This document shows positions 24,916-32,760 of a DNA stretch of 64,000 bases, piece after piece (the stretch's first letter is position 1; each line of letters starts with the position of its first letter). Origin of the DNA: Roseburia inulinivorans DSM 16841 (lineage in GTDB: Bacteria > Bacillota > Clostridia > Lachnospirales > Lachnospiraceae). A program made the position numbers and the translations under genes. The notes beneath the pieces were generated by a model that was not told the DNA's origin, made no database searches, and was given only the letters and a program-made list of their open reading frames with translations. The stretch is taken from contig NZ_ACFY01000031.1 of assembly GCF_000174195.1 (NCBI RefSeq), positions 21,785-85,784 on the forward strand, in the 5' to 3' direction.

Positions 24916-26703
24916 TCAGGCGACAGGTTCACCGGAAAGGTCTGCCTGATACACCTCAACTGCATCATCCGGCTTGAGCTTGAGGCGATGGGACAGAAAA
25001 CGCTCTATGTCAAAGGCGTATTTCTTGTCATAATCCGCTGTGTAGCGGTAGAGGGGATGCTTGGTGAGATCATATTTGTTGGACAGAAACGGGCGGACGC
25101 CGCGAAGCTGCAAGATGCACTTGCCGCCATCCAGCACGGCAAGCTCATCCACGCTCATCAGCTCCTTGCCCAATTTCTGATAGTTCAGCGAATGGGAAAC
25201 CTCGCGGCCACGGCTCTCGCCGGTGTTATAGCTGTCGATGGTTTCCTTACCCAGCGCCGCCGCCAGCTCTTTCAGCGTACCGGGTTCCTTACCACCCAAA
25301 AAGATGGAACAGTCCATGTTGCCGATGATCGTATCCGCGCTGTCCTTATACAGGGCTTTAAGCTGGCTCTGTGCCTGTAAGACAAGGCAGCAGGAGATTT
25401 CTCTGGAACGGATCGTCGCAACCAGCTTTTCAAGTCGCGGTATCTGGCCAATATTTGCGGCCTCGTCGATCAGGCAGCGGACGTGAACCGGCAAGCGCCC
25501 GCCGTACACATCATCTGCCTTTTCGCAAAGCAGATTGAAAAGCTGGGTATAGCACATGGAAATGAGAAAGTTAAAGGTATCATCCGTATCGGACATGATG
25601 ATGAACAGGGCGGTTTTCCGGTCGCCCAGCGTGTCCAGTTGCAGCTCGTCATAGGCCGTCAGTTCCCGTAGCTCCTGAATGTCAAAGGGCGCAAGCCGTG
25701 CGCCGCAGGAAATCAAGATGCTCTTAGCTGTCTTGCCGGCACTTAGCTTGAATTTGGCATATTGGCGGGCGGCGAAGTGGTCTGGCTTGCGCTTTTTCAG
25801 TTCCTCGAACATCAAATCCACCGGATTTTTGAAGTCCTCATCGTCCTCACGCACCTCCATCGCATTGATAAACTCAATGAGCGTAGAGAAACTCTGTTCC
25901 TCCACCGGCGCTTCATAGTGGATGTACCCGATAAGGGCGGTGTAGAGCAGCGTTTCCGCTTTCACCCAGAAATCGTCACCGGCTTTACCCTCGCCCTTGG
26001 TGTTGGCGATCAGCGTCGTGACCAGCTTCAAAATGTCCTTTTCCGAGTGGATGTAGGCGAACGGGTTGTAGTGCATGGACTTCTTGAAGTTCAGGGAATT
26101 GAGAATCTTGATCTGATACCCGTTCTTTTGCAGCGCATGGCCGCAGGAAACCACGATGTCCCCTTTGGGATCGGTGACGACGAAGCTGGTGGGATAGGTT
26201 TTTGAGGTGCATTGTAGCAGATTGGGCTTCAACCAAAAGCGGGTCTTGCCCGAACCGCTGCCGCCGACGATCAGGACATTTTTGTTCCGCGCCGTTTTCG
26301 GGTCTTTGGGGCGACTATTCATCGTCAGACGCTCCGTCTGCGTGAGAATGATGTTGTTCTCAAACGCGGGATCGACGTAGGGCTTGATGTCCTCGGCGGT
26401 TCCCCAACGGGCGCTGCCGTACTCCAGATTTTTGCGGAATTTCTTGGCATTTTTGCCCTTGATATAGACCGCCAGCCGAATAGCGATGGCGGCGGCAACG
26501 CCCACGCACAGGTCAATGGGATGAAAGCTGGGGACAAGGGAGTGAAACGCCGTGTTCAGACCGGTCATAATGTTCAGCAGCTTCGCGGAAGCGTCCGAAC
26601 CGGGAGCCAGCCGCACCGCCTCGCTGACCTTGGTGGCCAGCAGCGCGATGAACACATACGGGATGTTGGGAAGGATGAGCTTTTTGACGTTGACTTGCTT
26701 CAT
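24916..26703 (-). CDS. VirD4-like type IV coupling protein (CD1115 family)
   Basis: These 595 residues contain two N-terminal membrane segments, then the TraG/VirD4 ATPase: EYGSARWGTAEDIKPYV, Walker A VGGSGSGKTRFWLKPN (about residue 148), the family motif VVTDPKGDIV, Walker B-like VRCLIDEAANIGQIP, and LVLQAQSQLKALY. It links the relaxosome to the secretion channel and pumps DNA. The start overlaps the pcfB stop (ATGA), so PcfB and this protein, which act together in pCF10-type systems, are translated together. Confidence 0.95.
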   Translation of the reverse strand: MKQVNVKKLILPNIPYVFIALLATKVSEAVRLAPGSDASAKLLNIMTGLNTAFHSLVPSFHPIDLCVGVAAAIAIRLAVYIKGKNAKKFRKNLEYGSARWGTAEDIKPYVDPAFENNIILTQTERLTMNSRPKDPKTARNKNVLIVGGSGSGKTRFWLKPNLLQCTSKTYPTSFVVTDPKGDIVVSCGHALQKNGYQIKILNSLNFKKSMHYNPFAYIHSEKDILKLVTTLIANTKGEGKAGDDFWVKAETLLYTALIGYIHYEAPVEEQSFSTLIEFINAMEVREDDEDFKNPVDLMFEELKKRKPDHFAARQYAKFKLSAGKTAKSILISCGARLAPFDIQELRELTAYDELQLDTLGDRKTALFIIMSDTDDTFNFLISMCYTQLFNLLCEKADDVYGGRLPVHVRCLIDEAANIGQIPRLEKLVATIRSREISCCLVLQAQSQLKALYKDSADTIIGNMDCSIFLGGKEPGTLKELAAALGKETIDSYNTGESRGREVSHSLNYQKLGKELMSVDELAVLDGGKCILQLRGVRPFLSNKYDLTKHPLYRYTADYDKKYAFDIERFLSHRLKLKPDDAVEVYQADLSGEPVA

Positions 26704-27176
26704 CGTTCCAGCTCCTTCCGCTTTGTCCTGTCCACCACAGCCGCCTGAATGAGCGACTTGAAGTGTTGCAGCTTTTCCAGTACCGAGGGGCGTTCCGCCT
26801 TTCTGACCTGCTTGGTGGTATATTCCTTGAACGCGGCGGTCATTGCGTCGGCGTCCGGCGCTTTGAAGAACACCATGTATCGCTTTTCGCCCTTGACCTT
26901 GAATGGAGCGAAGTCAATGCCATACTTCCGGGCAATCCGGTTGAATGAGCCGATATTCTGATCGGTGACTTCAATGCTCTGCAACCCCTTATCCTTGGCG
27001 GCAAGCTGCTTGACGGTCATTTTTCCGTGGGGATTGGCCTTGCTGTACTGATGCTTCTGGCGGTCGTTTTTCAGTTGCTCCAGCAGCTTGGCAATGGCTT
27101 TGCGAAATTCCTGTTCGCCCAGCTTTCCGCAGGAGATCATCAGGGATACGATTCTCTGTTCAACTTCTTCCTGCAT
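26700..27176 (-). CDS. PcfB family conjugation protein
   Basis: This 158-residue protein begins MQEEVEQRIVSLMISCGKLG and contains GKMTVKQLAAKDKGLQSIEV, SFNRIARKYGIDFAPFKV and YMVFFKAPDADAMTAAFKEY, matching the PcfB/DUF3801 family. In enterococcal plasmids PcfB helps the coupling protein engage the relaxosome; the adjacent, overlapping VirD4 gene fits this. The Lys/Arg-rich C-terminus is likely to contact DNA or an ATPase. Confidence 0.88.
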   Translation of the reverse strand: MQEEVEQRIVSLMISCGKLGEQEFRKAIAKLLEQLKNDRQKHQYSKANPHGKMTVKQLAAKDKGLQSIEVTDQNIGSFNRIARKYGIDFAPFKVKGEKRYMVFFKAPDADAMTAAFKEYTTKQVRKAERPSVLEKLQHFKSLIQAAVVDRTKRKELER

Positions 27177-27258
27177 GACTTATCACGCTCCTTTCCTCCG
27201 ATTTGCAGGGAGAACGCCGGGACACTAAGGCGGTACCACCAGCCGGTGCAGAAGATGC

Positions 27259-27606
27259 TCATTCATTTCTGCGCCCCTGTCCCTTGACGGTCAGGATGCC
27301 GTCCAGCGTGGTGGCGGTGATCCGCAGGCGCTCGGCCACGGCGATGTCATTTTTCACGCTTTCATCCACGGTGCTGCCGCAAACCACCAGCACACGAGCG
27401 CGGCGCAGATATTCCCGTGCCATGTCGATGCCGTCCTTATGCTCCTGCGGAATCTCATCGCGCAGGAACAGCGGCAGAAACAGCGCGGGGCAGACGGGCG
27501 AAAATCCCGCGTCATAGACCGCCCTGCAATACTTGGCGGCGTTTTCGGTGTTCTCAAACTCATTCTCGCTCCACGGAGCGGTGATGTAGGCAAGGGGGCG
27601 TTTCAT
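27259..27606 (-). CDS. DUF7768 / nucleoside 2-deoxyribosyltransferase-like protein
   Basis: This protein starts MKRPLAYITAPWSENEFENT (ATG at 27606 with AAAGG upstream; the longer frame from 27639 lacks a ribosome site). The Rossmann-like pattern AYITAPW... YDAGFSPVCPALFLP... GIDMAREYLRRARVLVVCGS resembles nucleoside 2-deoxyribosyltransferase-fold proteins and is typical of DUF7768/DUF4406 ICE proteins. A role in nucleotide metabolism or sensing is possible but unproven. Confidence 0.75.
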   Translation of the reverse strand: MKRPLAYITAPWSENEFENTENAAKYCRAVYDAGFSPVCPALFLPLFLRDEIPQEHKDGIDMAREYLRRARVLVVCGSTVDESVKNDIAVAERLRITATTLDGILTVKGQGRRNE

Positions 27607-27640
27607 CGGTATCAAATCCTTTCTCCCGGAATCGGGCATG

Positions 27641-27668
27641 AAAAATGACGGCCTTTAGGGGCCGCCGT
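27641..27668 (-). terminator. Terminator overlapping the stop of the RepA-like gene
   Basis: On the minus strand an imperfect GC-rich stem (ACGGCGGCC with GGCCGT) is followed by CATTTTTC. It overlaps the last codons of the initiator gene and would separate it from the DUF7768 gene. Confidence 0.5.
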
Positions 27669-28491
27669 GAAAATCGTGATTGACCAGCATGGCATAGTGG
27701 TTGTCGATGGTGGAAACGGAATTGAACAGCGCCGCCATAAGATAGGCTTTCGTGTTCCAGACGCGGGTGGTGTTCTCGCGGATACCGTCCATGACCTTTT
27801 CGATGTGCATGGAGGTAATCTTTTCAAAGCGCTGTTGCACGAAGCCGGTGGGATACTCCGCATCCCGCCCGATCTTGACCGTGGGGCTGCGGTTCATGGC
27901 GACCTCCAGCATGATCTCCACCAGCTCATCAAGCTGCATCCGGTCATACTGCTGACAGAGAATGTCGTATTCGATTTGCTCTCTGATCTCCGCTTTTTTC
28001 TCAAATCCGTCCGTCATTCCGTCCACCGCAGGCAGAAAGAATGAATGAGTTCTTGATAGATCAGTATTTGATTTTTGAGTATTAGATTTCTTAGTATTTA
28101 ATTGCGCGGGATTATCCGTATCCGGTGCCTCCGTATCCGGGTTATCCAGATACGGGTTTTCCGTATCTGGTAAAATCGTATCCGGTGGAGAGGGCTTTCG
28201 GGGCTTCTCGAAGATGGTGTACTCCGTGTCGGAAATGCGCCCGTCCTTGCCGCGAAGCTGACGGCGGATGATGTAGCCCGCCTGCTCCAGCTCCTTGAGT
28301 GTTTTCCCGATGGCGTCCACGCCCTCCTTGCAGATCGTAGCCAGCCCCCGCGTGGTGTAATTCCACTCGTCGGGGAGGGAGAGCATCATGGAGAGCAGCC
28401 CCTTGGCTTTCAGGGAAAGATTGCTGTCTTTCAGGTGATGGTTGCACATCACCGTGTAATCCCGCGTCCGTTCAACGCGAAATACAGCCAT
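27655..28491 (-). CDS. RepA-like replication initiator / DUF6017 protein
   Basis: This encodes 278 residues. The N-terminal winged-helix replication-initiator domain begins MAVFRVERTRDYTVMCNHHL and includes LKAKGLLSMMLSLPDEWNYT. A repetitive Asp/Thr/Pro linker follows at about residues 100-140. The C-terminal DUF6017 part includes QQYDRMQLDELVEIMLEV and TTRVWNTKAYLMAALFNS. Members accompany ICEs of this type and probably start autonomous replication of the excised circle, as RepA_N proteins do on plasmids. The linker DNA carries repeated TATCCGG words, a candidate iteron cluster. Confidence 0.85.
   Translation of the reverse strand: MAVFRVERTRDYTVMCNHHLKDSNLSLKAKGLLSMMLSLPDEWNYTTRGLATICKEGVDAIGKTLKELEQAGYIIRRQLRGKDGRISDTEYTIFEKPRKPSPPDTILPDTENPYLDNPDTEAPDTDNPAQLNTKKSNTQKSNTDLSRTHSFFLPAVDGMTDGFEKKAEIREQIEYDILCQQYDRMQLDELVEIMLEVAMNRSPTVKIGRDAEYPTGFVQQRFEKITSMHIEKVMDGIRENTTRVWNTKAYLMAALFNSVSTIDNHYAMLVNHDFHGGP
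28107..28187. repeat. Clustered TATCCGG/TATCTGG repeats inside the RepA-like gene
   Basis: Several copies of the word CCGTATCCGG or close variants (including one inverted, CCAGATACGG) occur within about 80 bp, encoding the Pro-Asp-Thr-rich linker. They may be simple protein-linker repeats, or initiator-binding iterons as in RepA_N plasmids where the origin lies inside the rep gene. Confidence 0.5.
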
Positions 28492-28518
28492 ATTGCTTCA
28501 ATCCTTTCCGCAGGGCAG

Positions 28519-29301
28519 TCAACCTGTTTGGCCGTCCTCCTCGGCAAACCGCGTATCCAGCCGCTTTACGCTCCAGTTCTGCTTGAACTGTCCCAGCGGG
28601 CCGGTGCCGAACTGTGCCAGCGCACGGCGATCCAGCTCCAGCAGCTTTTCCCACAGCTCCGGGTGATGCTTTCGCAGCTTCCGCAGCTCGTCGATACGCT
28701 GGAACGGGCAGCACCAGCAGGACGCACGGTGGTAAATCTCATACAGCCCGCCGAAGTCATAGCCACGGTCGTAACAGGCTTGGAGCGCCTGCGCCTCTGT
28801 GATGCCCCATTCCACGAGGGGATACCGCTCATCCTTGCAGCGCCACGCTTCATCGGCGGCGATACCGACATAGTGGATCGCGCCCAGCTCGCCTTTGAGC
28901 CGGTTGACCTTCTTGGTGATGAGGTGCGTTTTGAGCTGCCCGGTACACCAGCGGACGCGGATTCCCGGCCAGCCGTTGCCGTAGGGCGGGATGCCCAGCT
29001 TTGCACGGTTTTCCAGACTGCGGGGCTTCTGCTTGGGTTCGTCGAACATCAGGTATTCAAAGCCCTTGGGATGCCGCAGCGTGGTGATATGGATGCCGCG
29101 CTCCCGGAAAAGATGCTCGTCCAGTTTGGCAAGGTGTTCATACATTTCCGGGAACTCCATGCCGGTGTCCGCTGACAGCACCATATTGATGGGCATATCC
29201 CGTTCGATCATCAAAAGCAGCATGGCGGTACTGTCCTTGCCACCGGACAGGCTGACGGCGTGAAACTGCTTGCCGTTTGCGTTCTGAATGGTTTCCCGCA
29301 T
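28519..29301 (-). CDS. PAPS-reductase-like PP-loop protein
   Basis: This encodes 260 residues. The PP-loop VSLSGGKDSTAMLLLM (about residue 17) is the ATP-pyrophosphatase signature of PAPS reductase/sulfotransferase relatives. GIRVRWCTGQLKTHLI and a later CWCCPFQRIDELRKL contain the cysteines that in relatives bind a metal cluster. The best description is phosphoadenosine phosphosulfate reductase family. On mobile elements such proteins can belong to DNA phosphorothioation (DndC-like) or to RNA/nucleotide modification, but no dnd partners are present here. The substrate is unknown. Confidence 0.8.
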   Translation of the reverse strand: MRETIQNANGKQFHAVSLSGGKDSTAMLLLMIERDMPINMVLSADTGMEFPEMYEHLAKLDEHLFRERGIHITTLRHPKGFEYLMFDEPKQKPRSLENRAKLGIPPYGNGWPGIRVRWCTGQLKTHLITKKVNRLKGELGAIHYVGIAADEAWRCKDERYPLVEWGITEAQALQACYDRGYDFGGLYEIYHRASCWCCPFQRIDELRKLRKHHPELWEKLLELDRRALAQFGTGPLGQFKQNWSVKRLDTRFAEEDGQTG

Positions 29302-29335
29302 GGGGAAGCCGCTCCGTTTTCACTCCTTTCCCACA

Positions 29336-29839
29336 TCACAGCTCATAGATGGGCTGCTCGTGTTCGTAGTAGGGATCACACAGGGCGGCAAGCTCGGCCA
29401 CCAAGTCCTCCAAATCCAGAGAAATCTCGCTGTCTGCCCAATCGCTGCCCTTGTAGACGCGATACTCGGTGACGTATTCGCCTTCTCCGGCGTTCACGCT
29501 GAATTTGGCAACGACGGCAAAGCCCATATCCTCCAGCAGCCACAGCTCCATCGACCGGGCGGCAAACACCGCGCCGATATAGCTGTCGCCCACGTCCTCA
29601 TAGAGAAGCGTCGCTCGCTGCTTGAACAGCTCCGCGCTTCGATAGTCCAAGCTCAGCGCATTTTTGCCGTCTGCGCGGTAGGCATAGACCGTTTCAGCCT
29701 TGTTCCAAACGGCTTGCAGCAGGGCGTGATAGTCGATGTTTTCCAGGAACTCGTCGATCTCCGTTTCCGTGTAGCCGACCTCCGTACCCTTGCGGAACAG
29801 CGTGGTCAGCGCTTTTTCCAGCTCAGTTACTCTGCTCAT
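29336..29839 (-). CDS. Conserved ICE hypothetical protein
   Basis: This encodes 167 residues starting MSRVTELEKALTTLFRKGTE. The ATG at 29839 has GGAGG upstream, and the longer frame to 30040 is a shadow. It is acidic, with motifs YTETEIDEFLENIDYHALLQ and DSEISLDLEDLVAELAALCD. I recognise no domain. The gene follows a small gene by 20 nt in what looks like one operon of element accessory genes. Confidence 0.65.
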   Translation of the reverse strand: MSRVTELEKALTTLFRKGTEVGYTETEIDEFLENIDYHALLQAVWNKAETVYAYRADGKNALSLDYRSAELFKQRATLLYEDVGDSYIGAVFAARSMELWLLEDMGFAVVAKFSVNAGEGEYVTEYRVYKGSDWADSEISLDLEDLVAELAALCDPYYEHEQPIYEL

Positions 29840-29858
29840 AGTAATTCCTCCAATCACT

Positions 29859-30122
29859 TTAGTGACGCCGCTTTTTCCGGTCAGGGAGGATATGCCCCTC
29901 AATGACGGCGGCGTGTTTGCGGATTTTGATTTCTCCGCGTTTCTCGGATGCCTGCGCCTTGGCATATCCCACGTCGGAGAGGAACAGCCGCAGCCGTTCG
30001 CCCTTTTCGCCCACAGGGGATTTCCACGACAGGACATCAAAAATAATCATGTGGCGGGTTTCGTCCATAAAGCGCTCCAGCGCAAGGATGCTGTGACCGC
30101 CGACAAAATCATCAGCGTTCAT
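29859..30122 (-). CDS. Small ICE hypothetical protein
   Basis: These 87 residues start MNADDFVGGHSILALERFMD (ATG at 30122, GAGG upstream). The middle reads MIIFDVLSWKSPVGEKGERL, and the tail is very basic (ILPDRKKRRH). The start overlaps the preceding gene by 11 nt. No family is recognised. It could bind nucleic acid given the basic tail, but that is only a guess. Confidence 0.6.
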   Translation of the reverse strand: MNADDFVGGHSILALERFMDETRHMIIFDVLSWKSPVGEKGERLRLFLSDVGYAKAQASEKRGEIKIRKHAAVIEGHILPDRKKRRH

Positions 30123-30726
30123 ATTCGGCACCTCGCGCTCTGATCTGAAAGGCGGCAAGCCCATAGCGGGCGATCAGAGTGGCGTTGACGATCAGGCGCA
30201 GCGCCTCCGGGTCGATCACCTCCGGTTCCGCCAAGTCCGCCATCGTGACCGCCTCCGTCTTGTCGCAGAGATCGCGCGCCGCCATGAACAGCGCGTAGTT
30301 GTGCGGCGAGGTATTTTTCAGCACCGCATAACCGAACTCGATCCCGTCCTTACAGAAGCAATTTGCCGTGCGGCGGTAAATATCGTCGTTGGAGGTCAGC
30401 AGGTACATGGCCGCATAGTAGGCGTTGGTGTCTCTGCGGCGGCGATAGCCCTGCACGGCGCACTGATACTGCATCCTGCGCTCATGCTGCTCGTTGCTCC
30501 AAAGGCTTCCGGGATAGTGCTTGATCAGCAGGTTCAGGCGCGAGGACAGGCGGCGGTCGCGGGGGAATGTTTCCATGACGGCCTCGCGGTAGCCGACCAC
30601 ACCGGCCTCGATACGCTCGGCCAGCCACGGGCAGCGCAGGGCGGTACAGCCCAGCTTTTTCACATACTCGGTACAGAGCTGGCAGCTCACATCCTTGGGG
30701 GAATATTTGAATGTGTTGATATACAT
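30112..30726 (-). CDS. Conserved ICE hypothetical protein with N-terminal cysteines
   Basis: These 204 residues begin MYINTFKYSPKDVSCQLC; cysteines at CQLC, GCTALRC and a later CFC could bind zinc. The rest is helical (RLSSRLNLLIKHYPGSLW, RRRDTNAYYAAMYLLTSND). GGAGG precedes the ATG. It is the first gene after the parB terminator and overlaps the next small gene. Function is not recognised. Confidence 0.65.
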   Translation of the reverse strand: MYINTFKYSPKDVSCQLCTEYVKKLGCTALRCPWLAERIEAGVVGYREAVMETFPRDRRLSSRLNLLIKHYPGSLWSNEQHERRMQYQCAVQGYRRRRDTNAYYAAMYLLTSNDDIYRRTANCFCKDGIEFGYAVLKNTSPHNYALFMAARDLCDKTEAVTMADLAEPEVIDPEALRLIVNATLIARYGLAAFQIRARGAEYER

Positions 30727-30743
30727 GGCGTCCTCCTTTTGGC

Positions 30744-30778
30744 ATGAAAATAGCGGACAAACAAACTGCTTGTCCGCT
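30744..30778 (-). terminator. Intrinsic terminator after parB
   Basis: A perfect 9-bp stem (AGCGGACAA with TTGTCCGCT) overlaps the parB stop codon. On the minus strand it is followed by ATTTTC. Confidence 0.65.
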
Positions 30779-30993
30779 CATCGGCTCTGGTCGCGCTGGC
30801 GCTTTTTCTGCCATGCGTCCAGTAATTTGAAGATGGTGTTCTCAATCTGAAATGGGGTATAGGAACGCGGGAAGTATTTGCGGAGCTTTTCACCGGAAAG
30901 GGTGATGTCGTTCTTCTCCGGTTTCTTCTGCTCCATCATAATGGAGAGCATGGTGTCCTCGTTCAGCTCGCCGCTCTGACTGAGCTTTTTCAT
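30778..30993 (-). CDS. C-terminal part of frameshifted ParB
   Basis: These 71 residues (MKKLSQSGELNEDTMLSIMM... KLRKYFPRSYTPFQIENTIF) are the normal ParB C-terminus in this ICE family rather than a separate protein. Inserting one G in the run of four at 31015-31018 makes the upstream frame read TPSLSQAQRMKKLSQ into this segment, giving a 304-residue ParB. The ATG overlaps the upstream premature TGA, so some reinitiation could occur even if the frameshift is real. Confidence 0.75.
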   Translation of the reverse strand: MKKLSQSGELNEDTMLSIMMEQKKPEKNDITLSGEKLRKYFPRSYTPFQIENTIFKLLDAWQKKRQRDQSR

Positions 30994-31691
30994 CCGCTGT
31001 GCCTGCGAGAGCGAGGGGTGGCCTGTTCGCTGTCGATGGTTTCCAAAAGCAAGCCCTGCTCTTTGGGAGTCAGCGCCGCGATCTGATAAGCGGGACTGAG
31101 GGCGATTTTCTTCTCGTCCACCATCTGCTGAAGCTCCGGGACTAACTGCGTCAGGGCGATGTAGTTGCGGATGGTATCTCCGCTCACACCGGCATCCTGA
31201 CCAACTTCATCATCGCTGCGGAACTTCGCCGAAATTTTCGGCGAAGTCAGATCCGTTCGTGCGCCCTGCCGCTTGATGGCCTCCATCTTCATCTTGTAGG
31301 CTTTGGCGCGTTCGGAGGGGAGAATGTTCTCACGCTGAAGGTTGCTGTCCACCATGATGATGGTGGCAGCGTCCCGGTCAATGTCGCGGACAATGACGGG
31401 CATGGTGGCCAGCCCAGCCAGCTCGCAGGCGTGTTTGCGGCGGTGGCCTGCAATCAGCTCATAACCGCCGTCCTCCCGTGGCCGTGCCAGCGCGGGGACG
31501 AGGACGCCGTACTCCTTGACGCTTTCGGCGGTTTCCTGCATGGACGCATCCTCTCGCACCTGAAAGGGGTGATCCGGGAACGGATGCAGCTCAGAGAGCG
31601 AAATCTGAACAACTACTTCCTGCTGCGGTTTCGGCTTTTTGGATGGCGCGGGCTTTTTGCCCGGTTCCTTCTGCACGGTTTTTTCAGGCAT
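30990..31691 (-). CDS. parB: ParB/Spo0J-type partition protein (N-terminal part, frameshifted)
   Basis: This starts MPEKTVQKEPGKKPAP (ATG 31691 with GGAGG upstream). The ParB nuclease/CTPase-like domain is clear: LSELHPFPDHPFQVR, GGYELIAGHRRKHACELAGL, IMVDSNLQRENILPSERA, followed by an HTH region DAGVSGDTIRNYIALT. The frame ends in nonsense (ATPRSRRHSG) because of a single-base loss at 31015-31018. ParB would bind a centromere-like site to aid maintenance of the excised element. ParA, usually adjacent upstream, is missing, as the element ends here. Confidence 0.88.
   Translation of the reverse strand: MPEKTVQKEPGKKPAPSKKPKPQQEVVVQISLSELHPFPDHPFQVREDASMQETAESVKEYGVLVPALARPREDGGYELIAGHRRKHACELAGLATMPVIVRDIDRDAATIIMVDSNLQRENILPSERAKAYKMKMEAIKRQGARTDLTSPKISAKFRSDDEVGQDAGVSGDTIRNYIALTQLVPELQQMVDEKKIALSPAYQIAALTPKEQGLLLETIDSEQATPRSRRHSG
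31223..31247. repeat. 25-bp perfect palindrome, ICE copy 2 (inside parB)
   Basis: Identical to 1346-1370: 12-base arms of ACTTCGCCGAAA and its complement around one T. It encodes SPKISAK within ParB just before the HTH segment. It is a candidate ParB-binding or other site; see findings. Confidence 0.85.
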
Positions 31692-31724
31692 TATGTTCCT
31701 CCTGTCGGCATCTGATTTTGGGTA

Positions 31725-31763
31725 CAAAAAAAGGACATTTCTTCTTTTCAGAGGAAATGTCCT
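31725..31763 (-). terminator. Strong terminator/attenuator upstream of parB
   Basis: On the minus strand the perfect 10-bp stem AGGACATTTC...GAAATGTCCT runs into TTTTTTT. It lies 35-70 nt before the parB ATG, so it must be either an attenuator in the parB leader or the end of a transcript entering from the right. The hairpin GGGCT-GAC-AGCCC lies just beyond it. Confidence 0.75.
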
Positions 31764-31949
31764 GATTTCTTGGACGGGCTGACAGCCCGCCCAAACGGTA
31801 TTTTATTTTTGTCGTTACTATAACACCCCCTACGATATAACTACTTCGCGGCTCGATTTTTCGGTTTGGAAAAGGATGAAAAACCTTGCCAGATAACCGA
31901 AAACCCTTGATATACGGGGCTTTTCCGGTTTGTCGTAATTATACCGTAA

Positions 31950-32234
31950 GGGCATACGGCGGCTACGAATATGCACCAACTGACGGGCGACTTCTACACC
32001 GTAGGCGAAGTGTTAGGACATACGCTTGCGGGTATCGGCGTATCGCTTGGATTGTCTATGAACTTTGAAGCCGTTACTGCCCGCTATGTTGACGTGCGGC
32101 TTGAACGGAAAAAAGAAGTCCTGGACGCTTATCATGGGGCTGTCAAACAGGCAGACCCGGCAAAGGCAAAGGAAGCCGAGCCGAAGAAAGCAAAGAGTGC
32201 GGCGAAGAAAAAGAGCAGCGAAATTGAGCTTTAA
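31950..32234 (+). pseudogene. C-terminal remnant of a tyrosine recombinase/integrase
   Basis: Reading from 31950, the frame gives HTAATNMHQLTGDFYTVGEVLGH, the box-II start of a phage/XerC-type integrase. The final part contains EAVTARYVDVRLERKKEVL, where the tyrosine of ARY is the expected nucleophile. The segment before the RH of the usual LRHTAAT is missing and a TAA stops the frame at 31947-31949, so only about 94 residues survive. An ATG at 31971 could give an 87-residue fragment, surely inactive alone. The remnant marks the edge of the ICE segment. Just upstream, 31902-31933 holds an imperfect inverted repeat around CCCTTGATATACGGGG. Confidence 0.8.
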
Positions 32235-32285
32235 CCGCCTTATCTTTTTACTGCTTCTTATAGCCTTTTATAGCCCCGCGTGGGA

Positions 32286-32307
32286 TTTGGGCACCATTTG
32301 GGCACCA
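32286..32307 (+). repeat. Tandem 11-bp direct repeat downstream of the integrase remnant
   Basis: Two exact copies of TTTGGGCACCA stand in tandem. Short direct repeats of this kind near integrase genes often serve as arm-type binding sites; that role is inferred here. Confidence 0.6.
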
Positions 32308-32344
32308 TTAGCCGAAAACGCACCACCAAAACAGGCGATAAAAG

Positions 32345-32399
32345 AAACGCCGAGAACACGCAAAAACATAGTGTTTATGCGGGTTTCCGGCGTTTTCTA
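32345..32399 (+). terminator. Terminator after the integrase remnant
   Basis: A long imperfect stem (AAACGCCGAGAACACGCA with TGCGGGTTTCCGGCGTTT) is followed by TTCT. It closes the integrase region before the AT-rich chromosome begins. Confidence 0.65.
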
Positions 32400-32760
32400 A
32401 TCCCTCAACCGACTTAAATCTATCTTGTGCGAGAGAAAAAAATTCTACTATTTTTTATACATAATTATTTGTCCTACCTATTAGAAATTTGTCATAATTA
32501 TATACGATATTGACAATGAAATAGATGAAAGATATAAAGATCTCATTGTGAATGAGTTGACATTTATCCGCGAGAATACATCAAAGATAATCAAAAATGC
32601 AGCAGTTATGTCTTAAGTTCTAAGAAGAAAATCAAAAAATCCCATAAATGAATGAAATAACAGAAAAAATTCCTATTCCTACGAAGCATAGGGTGCATTT
32701 TTGTTCAAATATGAGTATGATAGAAAGCGTACAGGAGAACAATCATATTTGGAGCGGACG
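32400..32760. other. AT-rich junction region without a clear gene
   Basis: Base composition drops sharply here. A short plus-strand frame at 32485-32613 (FVIIIYDIDNEIDERYKD ... to a TAA at 32614) has no start or ribosome site and could be the 3' end of a chromosomal gene destroyed by the insertion, but I do not recognise it. A direct-repeat attachment site cannot be identified without the other end of the element. Confidence 0.4.

Noticed and set aside
28519..29301. Dnd phosphorothioation system
   Set aside because: Only a DndC-like fold is visible; no dndB, dndD, dndE or cysteine desulfurase gene lies nearby.
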